From NCBI GenBank assembly GCA_911728435.2, contig OU452205.1, forward strand, positions 16,808,260-16,872,259: a DNA stretch of 64,000 nt, given 5' to 3'. Both the position numbers and the translations under genes were made by a program. Source of the stretch: Apoderus coryli. Taxonomy: Eukaryota; Arthropoda; Insecta; Coleoptera; Attelabidae. A model generated the notes under the pieces. That model worked only from the letters and a program-made list of their open reading frames with translations, did not search any database and was not told the origin of the DNA. Of this stretch, positions 51,990-62,027 are shown piece by piece; within the stretch, counting starts at the first letter, position 1, and every line of letters starts with the position of its first letter.

Positions 51990-52330
51990 AGAGTCTAGCT
52001 ATTGAAGAGTTTTCTTCAAAACCCCAAGTGAGTGTTAACATCCCCGACTCTGATGATGATTACGACGATGACCCTTCTTGTATTTATTCCTTATACGCGC
52101 ATGAACAACGCCGAAAAACTTGGATTCAATGTCAAAGTTGTCACAAGTGGAGCCAGGCTGCATAGGCTGGGATCACTTTCAAGTCAAATACCTTTTTGAT
52201 TTGCGAAATAGTATGTGTCTAGTGATTTATGTTTATTTTATTGGTGATTCGTGTTTAGTTATTTTTATTCCATTATAGATTGTTACAATGCTTTTCTAAG
52301 TATCTCTTGAATAAAAATATTTGACAATAT
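51990..52330 (+). pseudogene. Second copy of the transposase zinc-finger tail
   Basis: Starts gagtctagctattgaagag, which repeats 51358-51376. It continues through the acidic run, the W..C..C..W finger and the downstream AT-rich sequence to about 52330. It is a diverged tandem copy of 51358-51850 lacking the 125-bp Lys-rich segment. This suggests unequal exchange with, or insertion of, a non-autonomous relative. Confidence 0.7.
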
Positions 52331-52415
52331 TAAATAATAATAATAGTCTTTATTGATTGAGCAGTGTGTAGAAACTTTAGATGATACATAAAAGGAGAGA
52401 TGTTCACGTTACACA
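52331..52415 (-). mobile_element. 3' end fragment of a LINE
   Basis: About 85 bp starting with aataataataatagtcttta, which on the minus strand is an end plus TAA tail of the kind seen in the LINEs elsewhere in the window. It is present only in this copy of the composite repeat. No coding content. Confidence 0.5.
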
Positions 52416-52965
52416 TAAACGGTCCGGTAAAGGTTCTATCACTATGTTGTTTTGAAAGTTTCTGTCTTTAATTGTTTTTATCGGCTGTTAAAAAAAATCT
52501 ATACCATCACAGGCGGATCTCTGCTAGGCCAAATTTGAAACACACTTATACTTATGTGTTTACTTTGAATATTTAACCGAATTTAGTTGGATTTGTCTCT
52601 AAACTATGATAATGACTGAAGTAACTATATTTTTCAGATCCATATTGCAAACACTCCTCTATCCGTTAATTTTAGACACTAATCATTGTAACTTTGACTA
52701 TGGGCAATACACTGTGACATGTGAAAACATCAGACTTACTGAACGATCTATAATAGGTAGGTAATTGAAGTAATTCAGATTCTGTATTTTGTTTCGGTTA
52801 ATATTCTTTTGTTTTTGTAGGTTTTACGTCAAGTTCATTGCCATGGAGGTCACTAGCTAGACCAGATATAGAATTCTTGACACTAAAAAATGTTAATGGC
52901 GTGGTGAATAAGAAATCTTTTTTTCAATTTCCAAATGTAAGTAATACATAAAAAAACAGTTTTAA

Positions 52966-55461
52966 TCCCAACTAGCAATTCGACATTCTTAAAGAACTAA
53001 TATATTTTATAATTAATTTATTGCCGCTTAGTTAAAACTTTTTTGTTTTTTAAAGTTTCGTTTCGTAATTAAACTGCTGTGTTAAACTTTTCTGTGAGAA
53101 AAATTGTTTTAAGAACGTTTTTACAGCAAAATAATAAAATAGTTATAAAATATGATATCGTAACAATTTTATAAACGTTTATAAAATACGTTTTGTAGGA
53201 CGTATTTGTTCCGAATGATAATTGGTTTTAAAAGCATTTTGTAAAAGTACTAGTCTGGATTAACTTGTTCCTTTAAAAACAATTATAAAATTATTCTGTT
53301 AAAGTACATTTCGTAATAATAAAATAGTTTTTTTATTGTCGTTATTAAGAGCGATTTGTTTTGTGGAGCAAATTTGTGCGCAAATTAATAATTACAAAAT
53401 TGTTTTTTAGTTATTTTATTAAAAACAATAAAAAAATAAATATATTGCCAATGCATATTTTATAAAATTAAAATGCTGTCATAAACATTACCTAGAACTA
53501 ATATATAACATAGTCTTATTTTTCAACTGATATTTATTGTTATATTATACACTGATTTCAAATGTTGTCCAAATGGAAAAAAACTAAAAGCAGTTGTGCA
53601 TTAAATAGCAAATTAAAACTTAATTACTACAATATTATAAATTATCAAAGGCAAAACATTAGTGACTATAATAATGAGAAGGAAACTGTAATGAAATCTA
53701 ATCAAAACTAAGAGAAAACATGCCGATCATGGGCAGTATCAAATAATGTTCCGCATTTTTCCTAAAAGAAGCTTTTTGCCATACTCAATGAATGCCAAAT
53801 TTTCTACTTCAAGATCCTCGAACTCTCTTAAAGATACTCGACAAACCGTTTTAATAACGGCAATTATTACATACATAACATAACCAAAGGGCTCAATTTA
53901 GGTTATGTTTAAATTACTCCCGTAAAAGCTAATAATAGAGTAGCTATAGAAGCATTTTGTTTTATAAGAACACATTAAAAGCTTTTATAAAACATATTAT
54001 GTTAAAGTTTGTTTTGTAAAACTCTGTTTACTATTTTATTATTATTCCAATATTGAGACGATGCGACACACGGCGGCGCCTCACACAAACATTAAAGTAT
54101 CAAGCACGAATACTTCAAGTAGACAGGACTAGACTTGATTAATTTGTAGACATTTTATCTTATAATTTTTTTGCAGCACCTTTAAATTAAATTTTGATTT
54201 TTTAGAGCATTTATATAAAAGCTTGTTTTAGTTTGTTTTACTATTAATTTATTTTAAATAACGGCAAAAGATAACTAAATACATAAAACTTCAAGGAAAA
54301 TACTTGTAATTAACTTCATTATTCATTATAAAGCTTAGGGAAATATATATTTTTATCTCTTACACCATAACTGGTTTCTAAAAATGTCTTCAAGTTTACA
54401 TAAAACATAGGTACCTACTTATATTTTGGCTAGTATCCATATCATAGATATAAAAGAATCATCATCATCATCATATCATTCTTATGCTATCAAAGGGGTT
54501 TCAGGTAATATTAATTTTATATTAGATTTTATATGCACTTAAAATATTATGAGATTTATGTTTTTTAACGAATACACTCCTGTATAAAACAATTCTGCAG
54601 TTATTTTATAATAGCTATCTAAAGAGCATACTCGTCTGGGTTGAGATAATTTTGTTTTATAAGCATCGTATAAGGAAGAAGCCATTTTTGGTTTCTTTAA
54701 ATTGTTAGCCATGTTGACCAAACTTTTAAAATTAATATTTTTTCTAATTTGTAAAATTTTCTTAGCTAATAAGCTATACAGAATCAGTCATTATATAATA
54801 AAGGATATCCCAAAAGATTATTTTCAACAATAAGTGACAATAAAAAAAATATTTTATATAATTTATAAAATCTAAATTCATTAATTTACATAATTCGCGA
54901 GGCGCATTAAAATTTTAATAATAATATACAATATATTTAACAGTAAATTTTGTTTCGCAGCCAAATCTGCTCTTAGGTGAATTTTATCTGACTTATTTTA
55001 TTAGTCATTATTGGGTATTATAGCGTTTTATATTATTTTTACCTCCATCATTGTTCAAATTTTATTAATGTGTACCAACAACAATGCATAATAATTATAA
55101 AATAATTTTGTATAAAAAGGTATTTTAAAAAAACGTTTTTATCCTTTAACTGTTGCCGCTGAGAGCAAAAATGTTGAAATTGAGGCTCTTATAAAAGATT
55201 TATAAAATATGTTTGTAACAGTTTTATTTGATTTTTATTAAATATTTATAAACGTTCTAAAAACTATTGTATAATAGCAACAAGCAACATTTATAGAACC
55301 GTTAAAGAGTCGATTTGTTTTATAAATCTGCGCCTTTTTCGTGTTTATAAGGTACGCGCCTTATAACGTTGTGAAAATGTTTATAAAACAATGGGTGTTT
55401 TATAAAATATATTTTATTAATGTTCTTACAGAAACTAAAAAAGTTAAATTGTTAGTTGGGA
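52966..55461. mobile_element. 2.5-kb unclassified TIR element, tcccaactarcaatt ends
   Basis: The ends are inverted (tcccaactagcaatt at 52966 and its near-complement ending 55461). The corresponding site in the compact copy (about 12320-12329) is empty, which confirms an insertion. The interior is AT-rich, without frames. It contains many variants of a ttataaaacgtt-type motif in both orientations. Superfamily not identified. Confidence 0.75.
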
Positions 55462-55506
55462 ATAAATACTATTATACTTATTATTATTACAATCATCACA
55501 TTAATA

Positions 55507-55830
55507 TACTGGATGGTCCAATTAAAAGTGTCCACCTCGGATATTTCTAAGGGCATTTTTTATGGACAAACCCGGAAGATGTTCCAAGGAGGACATTTTC
55601 TAAACATAGATTTATTGATATAATATGGTCACCCCCCTAAATGTGTCGACCCGTTCCAGCCTCTTTACAAACATGCCATTTTTCAAAATTGATTTAAAAA
55701 AGGTATTAGTTTAAAAGTTTCCTAAATTGCTTTATTTGATTAAGTATTCAAATTGCGACCCATTTATTACTTCCATACAATAATAAAATCTTTGGTGCCT
55801 TTAAGTCACTAAGTGGGTTCATATGTAGAG
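55507..55830 (+). mobile_element. Relic of a Tc1/mariner-type element
   Basis: Inverse of 11985-12284. It begins tactggatggtccaattaaa and includes tgcgacccatttattacttc with ccatacaataataaaatc, which matches the transposase C-terminal coding end of the intact element (19165-19200). No usable frame. Confidence 0.6.
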
Positions 55831-56314
55831 AGCCATTCGTAACTTAGCTATATAAATTGTTGTTTTTGTTATTAGTGATAGTTCTAAATCTTTTGCGGGC
55901 TCTTTAGCTTTTATAATTATTGTATTTTTATTTTAACACATTTTACCGCTAACGTTTCAAACCATTCACAGACACCTTTTGGACAATAACTTTGTTATAG
56001 ATTATAGCTCAAGAGAGAAAAAATGGACCTTGGCACATATTATATTGAAAATTACACAACAAAAATAACTGATTTTAAAAAGACGAGGCTGTAGAACTTA
56101 CCAATAATTACACGCACTGTTTATCTAGGTATTTATAAAAGGCCGTTGGTCTTCTCGCCGATCTTCTTTTTCAATGTTATTTTTTAATGTTTATTTCTGT
56201 TTTTTCCATTTTTAAGTCGAGTGAACGTATTATACGTACGAAATAAAAGTCGAAACTCCACGAAATCAATTTAATACATCATTCTGAGCGTGCCAGGTTA
56301 AATGTACCATACAT

Positions 56315-56342
56315 GTTTCGAAGCTACTAGCTTCATCTTCAG
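56315..56342 (-). other. Hammerhead-like motif 1
   Basis: On the minus strand ctgaaga, one base, the stem gaagc/gcttc with a 5-nt loop, then gaaac. The arrangement is that of the hammerhead ribozyme core (CUGANGA, stem II, GAAA) but with one additional base before stem II. Stems I and III were not convincingly found. Confidence 0.4.
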
Positions 56343-56465
56343 TGGTAATATATCGAAATGGTGAATGTCACTCAACCATCAAGTTGTCCATTCACCATTA
56401 TGTCTAAGTGAACGTCGCAATTTAAGAAATTTAAAATGAAAAACATATATAAACAAAATATAACT

Positions 56466-56974
56466 AAAAGTAGGTCTATATATCCTAGGATATTCTAACA
56501 AATTAAATTATTAAAGCTTCCATATAATAAAATAAAACGGCTGGCGATAGGTATCACATATTTATATGAAATATTTTTAGAATTACAAGGAGAATGCAAA
56601 AAAAAAATATAATTTATATAGGGTCGTATTTGAAATAAGGAAGTTGATACCCATTTCCGGTATAACCGGAAGTGCTAGATTCTTGAAAACATTTTAGCCG
56701 AATTGACCCCGTCTACCTAAGTACCACACCAGATTTTCAGATTGTTCCACAGTGTAGTTTCCCTTCCCCGTGAGACACCCGGTATACACATAGGAATGCA
56801 CATCGTACCATAAATAGACCTATCAATTCCAATGTATAGGTAATACCAGCCGTATAAATACAAATGAAATAAAAATAGTGTAAACAGATACGCTAGCAGA
56901 AGACCATTCTGCTAGCTTCACCCAGAATATTTGGGTATCAGCAACGCTTCAGGTGGTAGTCTCCAAGCGTTCAG
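56466..56974 (+). repeat. Left arm of a large inverted repeat
   Basis: About 510 bp matched in reverse at 61482-62027, from taaaagtaggtctatat to aagcgttcag. It contains ccatttccggtataaccgga, itself a partial palindrome, and gctagcagaa...ttctgctagc. Indels are frequent, so the arms are old. Confidence 0.8.
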
Positions 56975-58840
56975 GCCGATATTGTAGATGGGCAACGACT
57001 ATCCCAGTAAACACATATACGTAAATTAAACGTTGATTTAACGTGTCAATCGTTGATAATTGGTCTTACGTTAGAAAAGTGACGGTTTATTTTAAGTTTA
57101 ATTTTACACCGGTCAATTTAAACGTTATAGACACGTGGTGTTATTATCTAAATACAACTACCTACATTTGTTATGTTTAAGTAACGTTGTATATGTATTA
57201 TAAATAAACCATAAAATAAAAACGTTTGTTTTAGGTGTTTTTTAAACGCCTGTCAAACATTGTCAAAATTAAAAACGTTTATAAAACGTTCTTTATGTAA
57301 TTTATAATAAACCGATATTTATAGCTAAAATAACGTTAGAAAATGTTCATTAGAAGCGCATAATTTTTAGAGGCGACAATGAAAACGTTAAAATGACGTT
57401 TTTTAAGTATTTTATGATAATTCTAAAATTACAGTTAAGGTAACGTGTAAAATATCCCACAAAAATTCTTATTGCTTAATATGGGAAAATTCAAAACGTT
57501 TATATAATGTTTATAAAGTATGTTATCACAATTCCAAATGTACCTACAATTAGAAGAACGTGTGAAATTATTTTTAGAATCAGCAATATTTAAAGTGGGA
57601 AATTTTAAAACGTTGATTATTACGGTTCCAAATACTTTTAAAAAATGTGTCAATGAATCGTTTGATGTAAAACTAGAATTATTGAAATAACAACGAATAT
57701 TACGTCCTAAATGTATTTTCAAAAATCTAGAATATATAAAGGTTTAACCTTAATTTACCTACCAGTTGAAACAGTAAAACAAACACTTTATAATATGTAA
57801 GTAAATCCCTAATATACCTATTTAGTTAGTTACTTTTGAAAACACCATTTAAAAGGTGTTTAAATTGTATAACTTTACACTAATTTAAACGACCTTATAA
57901 GTCCTAACGTTTCCTAGTTTCCAATGCTATCCCATTCTTATCTCGGACATAGTGTACATAACAAATTGAACAAAAAGTGTTTATCAAAAACTTCCTACTA
58001 CAACTAGCTATACCTATCGGTACTCTAAGTTTACAAGAGTAATGCGAAATATTTGTTAACAAGTTAATTAAATCTTATAATGATTTGTTGGGTTTTTCTT
58101 TTTTTTTATGCAAAAATATAAGTTTCAGAATAGTTTTACAACATATTTTTTCCAATCTTGAATAAGAAGTTAAAAATAAGTGGTATTATACCTACTTAAA
58201 TACCTAGTAACCGGCCCAAGCAATCACAAAAAAATGTTTTTGTTTTTGCTATATGAACACCTGTTTGTGTAGTTTCACACATTTCAAACGTTGCTTGAAC
58301 GTTGAAGGCAGGCCGTTGTTACACCATTAAATTATAAAGCATATGATTGGCCGAAAACGTATGTGAAGGTCGTAATGTTTGTTAGTGACTAAAATTATAC
58401 AGTTGTTTTTTAACAGTGATGCCAAAGTGAGAATGTCTTCTTATACTATAGGAGATATAAAGATATATATAATCTAATTATTATTTTTTATAATAGATAC
58501 GTATTTCGGGGTTTCCAGAAATTTATTAATTTTAACACACACTTTTTTGAATTTGATTAAAGTCAAACAACATAAGTGTATTTTCAACAATTCTTCTTTA
58601 TTGAAATGATTTACAAAAAGAAACATTCCACATTAAATGGTGTATTACAGAAATTTGCTATTTACATAATAAGTAGTAGGTATAACCAAATTTAAGTTTT
58701 CGACAAATTTTATATAAACCTCATGTTTTTTGCTATTAAATAAAAGTTTTTCCACAGAGTGTATGTAGGTATACATGTTTGAATCCATATTATACCTTAA
58801 GACACTACGTAAGAATTCTTTGTAAGATTTAGTAATGCCG

Positions 58841-58869
58841 CTGAAGAAGGAACAGTAAAGTTCCGAAAC
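58841..58869 (+). other. Hammerhead-like motif 2
   Basis: ctgaaga, one base, the stem ggaac/gttcc with a 6-nt loop, then gaaac. It is followed by a catgtt...gaacatg stem and then ta, which could serve as stem III and the cleavage triplet of a hammerhead. The sequence upstream does not pair well for stem I. Confidence 0.45.
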
Positions 58870-59104
58870 ATGTTTGGCTCATTCGAACATGTATATAAAA
58901 ATATTTTCTGTAGTAGACGCCTTTGATTTATAAAATTTAAAGCTTTGTTTAGGTATAATAAGACAGACTTAAAATGACATTTAAATTTAATTAAAAGGCT
59001 ACCCGACTTGGCAACAATGGTTTTAGATAAATCGCGGGTAGGTACTAGAATTTAGATTATATTTTATATTTATTACGTTATACCTATCCAAGCACTGGAA
59101 GGGT

Positions 59105-59500
59105 TCAAGCAAAATAATTAATGTGGTAGCAAAGAATAATAGTTAGGTATCATTGTTGATAGTACAAATAGTTAAAAAAGATTTAAGTAGTATAATGATT
59201 ATTAAAAATTAAGTGAGGGCCTTTCTAAAAGAATTATGAAGATAGTGCGAATATAATAAAAAGAAAGTGCTACAATTAGTTCAAAAAGATTTAAGAAGTG
59301 TAATATGATTAAAAATTAAGTGAGATTCGGTATTGAGGGACTTTCTAGAAGAATTATAGAGGTAGCAAAGAATAATAATTATGATTGTAAATTGTGCGAA
59401 TATAATAAAAATCAAGTGCTACAATTAGTTAAAAAATATTTAAGTAGTTTAATATTATTAAAAATTAAGTGATGTTCGGTATTGAGTTTCTAGAAGAATT
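59105..59500. repeat. Decayed tandem triplication
   Basis: Three diverged units each containing aaaaattaagtga (59204, 59311 and 59460), gaagaattat-type blocks and gtgctacaattagtt in two of them. Periods of about 107 and 149 bp differ by an indel. Confidence 0.65.
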
Positions 59501-60635
59501 ATGAAATTTTTAATGGCCAACCAATTAGGAATACAGTTCAACTGTAAAGGTCGCTTCAACAAAATGGTTTTGGAAAGACAACACTTTTGAGCACTATTTT
59601 AGGTAAGTAATAGGTGTCAATAAGATAGAACACAAGATTTTATTATGATACTAAAATGGGTTAAACATATTTTATATTTACACAGGGTATAAAATTAGTG
59701 CGTTAAGATCCATTTACGCATTATTTACCACCATATTTGCAGAAAAATGTTATAAATAAAAATTATGCGCCCTATTAATGTACATATTTTTTAAAATAAG
59801 TATATTTCGTACTCGTTTGTACTCATCAGCCAGCCACACCACTCGATATTTTGCTTTTAGAACACTAATAAAAATTAGATTATAAAATTTGAAAAAATTC
59901 ACAAGAAAAAAATTTTAAATTGACAAATTAATGCAATGAATTTACTGGGTGTTTGGTTTATTGCACTCAGAAAATATAATTTTAGATTAAAAGTAAATAT
60001 CTTTTACTTTTGCCTAAAAATGTATAGAGTATCTATACGCTTCTAGCAAAAATAACATTACATTCTAAATATTTATAATTATATTATGCTAATACCTATG
60101 TATACATTTTTCATTTCAGAAGCAGCCAAATTGAACTTTCCCGTGCACCAGAAAAATGATTTGCAAGCATTATTTATGTATTAGATTTATGATTTATTGA
60201 TGTTTTAAATTAATTAAAATTCCCTATCGTAAGCGGTTAAGAAGCAGTCAAAATTTAAGCATAAGTCTATATTTTATTCTTCTTAATATGTGAAAGAATT
60301 ATTTGTTCCTTAATTTAACTTTCTATTTGTTATTAAAAAAAATGTTCCTATGTTTAGAATAAATTACATATTTATAGAGAATTTGTTATCTTACATTTTA
60401 CACTAGTGATGATTCTAGAACATTTCATTATAATTATATACAACAAAAAATGTAAAGTGTTTTTATCCTAATAAAATAACGGACAAGGTTCGATGCTAAA
60501 AGTATGTCTCCAATATCCTAAATAGTTAAATCATAAAGATGGATTGTTGATTGTAAATATATGAAAAACAAATCAAAAATCCGTTTGTTTTTTGTGTTAT
60601 TCAATATTTTTATATAAAATATTGTCAAAAAGAAA

Positions 60636-60720
60636 TTACAAAATTATTCGATACAACGTAAGTTTCGGCGACAGAAAGCGTTCGCCGAAACGTGCATTAT
60701 TGTATCGTATAATTTTGTAA
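60636..60720. repeat. 85-bp imperfect hairpin
   Basis: ttacaaaattattcgataca pairs with its complement ending at 60720. The inner stem gtttcggcga/tcgccgaaac has a 10-nt loop. Stem-loop of unknown role. Confidence 0.75.
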
Positions 60721-60938
60721 GTTATATTTGACCACAATATTCAACATTAAAAAACACCAAAAACACCCAAATGTTTATATTTTTTGGTTTAACTATTTAA
60801 CAAAAAGGGCATTATTTTTTCATCAAACTTTTGTACCAACCCAACAATGGAAATCTGGTAGTTTTATTGATTTATTCCATACATTTTATCAACGTATATT
60901 TCACGTTACAAAAATATATAAAAGCCACATTAAATAAC

Positions 60939-61139
60939 GTGAAATCAAACGTTATTTAAACATTCCTAAAATGCGTAATTAATACGATTACACAAACGTT
61001 AATTATTAGCTTTTAAAAAACGATAAATGCATGTATATGTAATACATGCATTTGTCGTTTTTTAAAAGCTAAGAATTAACGTTTCTGTAATCGTATTATT
61101 AACGTATTTTAGAACCGTTTAAATAACGTTTGATTTCAC
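60939..61139. repeat. 201-bp near-perfect palindrome
   Basis: Arms of about 95-100 bp run from gtgaaatcaaacgttattta to its complement ending tgatttcac, meeting near 61039 around aaatgcatgtatatgtaata. Only a few mismatches. It sits near the right end of the 57002-61332 element. Confidence 0.9.
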
Positions 61140-61481
61140 CGTTGAATATATATACATAAATACGTTCAATACACTTTTTTATATAGCATTTAACTAACGT
61201 TTCGTTATTAGTGTTCTGTAACGTGAAAAAGCGCGACATATAAAAGTAAAATGTACGTATTTAATGTATCTTTTTTTGGAAAGATGTTTTGTAATGATAA
61301 ACGTTAAATAAACGTATGTGTGTTTACTGGGATGGTACTCTGACGAGCTCATAATAAGAGCCAAACGAATTCGTCAGTATCTGTCGACCCATGCCTCGGT
61401 CTGGTTATACTGAATTAGACTGAGGCCCTGCTATATTAAACAAAAGCCCATTTTATAATTTGTATTATTTGGCATCGACGA

Positions 61482-62027
61482 CTGAACGCTTGGAGACCAC
61501 CGTCCGAAGCGTTGCTGATACCCAACTATTCTGGGTGAAGCTAGCAGAAGGATAAATGGTCTCCTGCTAGCGTATGTGTTTACACTATTTTCATTTCATT
61601 TCTATTTCTATTTTTACGGCTGGTGTAACCTATACCGGGTGTCCCACCGGGAAGGAATTCGATCGATTATGGAGAAACTACACTGTGGAACAATCTGAAA
61701 ATCAGGTGTAGTCCGTAGATCGATGGGACCAATTCGGCTAAAATGTTTTCAAGAATCTAATACTTCCGGTTATACCGGAAATGGGTGCCAATTTCTTAAT
61801 TTCAAATACTATCCTATATACATTTTTTTTTTTTTGGATTCTCCTTGTAATTCTTAACATATTTCATGCATAATATGTTATACCTATCGCCAGCCGTTTT
61901 CGAAATATTTGAAATTTTATGTCAAAAATGACGTTTTCAGAATAAAGAATAATAACAATTTTTTATTATATGGAAGCTTTAATAATTTAATTTGTTAGTA
62001 TCTTCTAGGAGATATAGACCTACTTTA
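61482..62027 (-). repeat. Right arm of the large inverted repeat
   Basis: Reverse partner of 56466-56974. The shared ctagcagaa and cacactattttcatttcat-type blocks and the ccggttataccggaaatggg palindrome make the match unambiguous. Confidence 0.8.

Larger units (their letters stand above)
50880..58475 (+). repeat. Composite repeat, expanded copy (inverse of 10003-13905)
   Basis: Colinear with the reverse complement of 10003-13905: transposase tail, zinc finger, AT-rich link, mariner relic, aacgtt-rich block and common end ggagatataaagatatata. It is interrupted by a LINE tail (52331-52415), a 2.5-kb TIR element (52966-55461) and replacement sequence at about 56284-57045. Confidence 0.8.
58476..60600. 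other. AT-rich interior, no gene seen
   Basis: No recognisable frame. Contains hammerhead-like motif 2 at 58841 and a decayed tandem repeat at 59105-59500. Confidence 0.45.
57002..61332. mobile_element. 4.3-kb unclassified element with tcccagtaaacaca ends
   Basis: Starts tcccagtaaacacatatacg and ends with the inverted equivalent (cgtatgtgtgtttactggga). Subterminal regions on both sides are dense in aaacgtt motifs. The left 1.4 kb (57047-58475) is also present at 10003-11400. No transposase frame is visible. It may be non-autonomous or composite. No clear target duplication. Confidence 0.55.

Noticed and set aside
54539..57722. Short frames at 54539-54721, 55341-55550 and 57435-57722
   Set aside because: They fall within AT-rich element interiors, lack any family resemblance, and the equivalent frames are broken in the copy at 10003-13905.
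60636..60720. Hairpin with cgccgaaac considered as a fourth hammerhead-like motif
   Set aside because: It lacks the ctgaaga block on either strand at the right distance; only the gaaac part matches.
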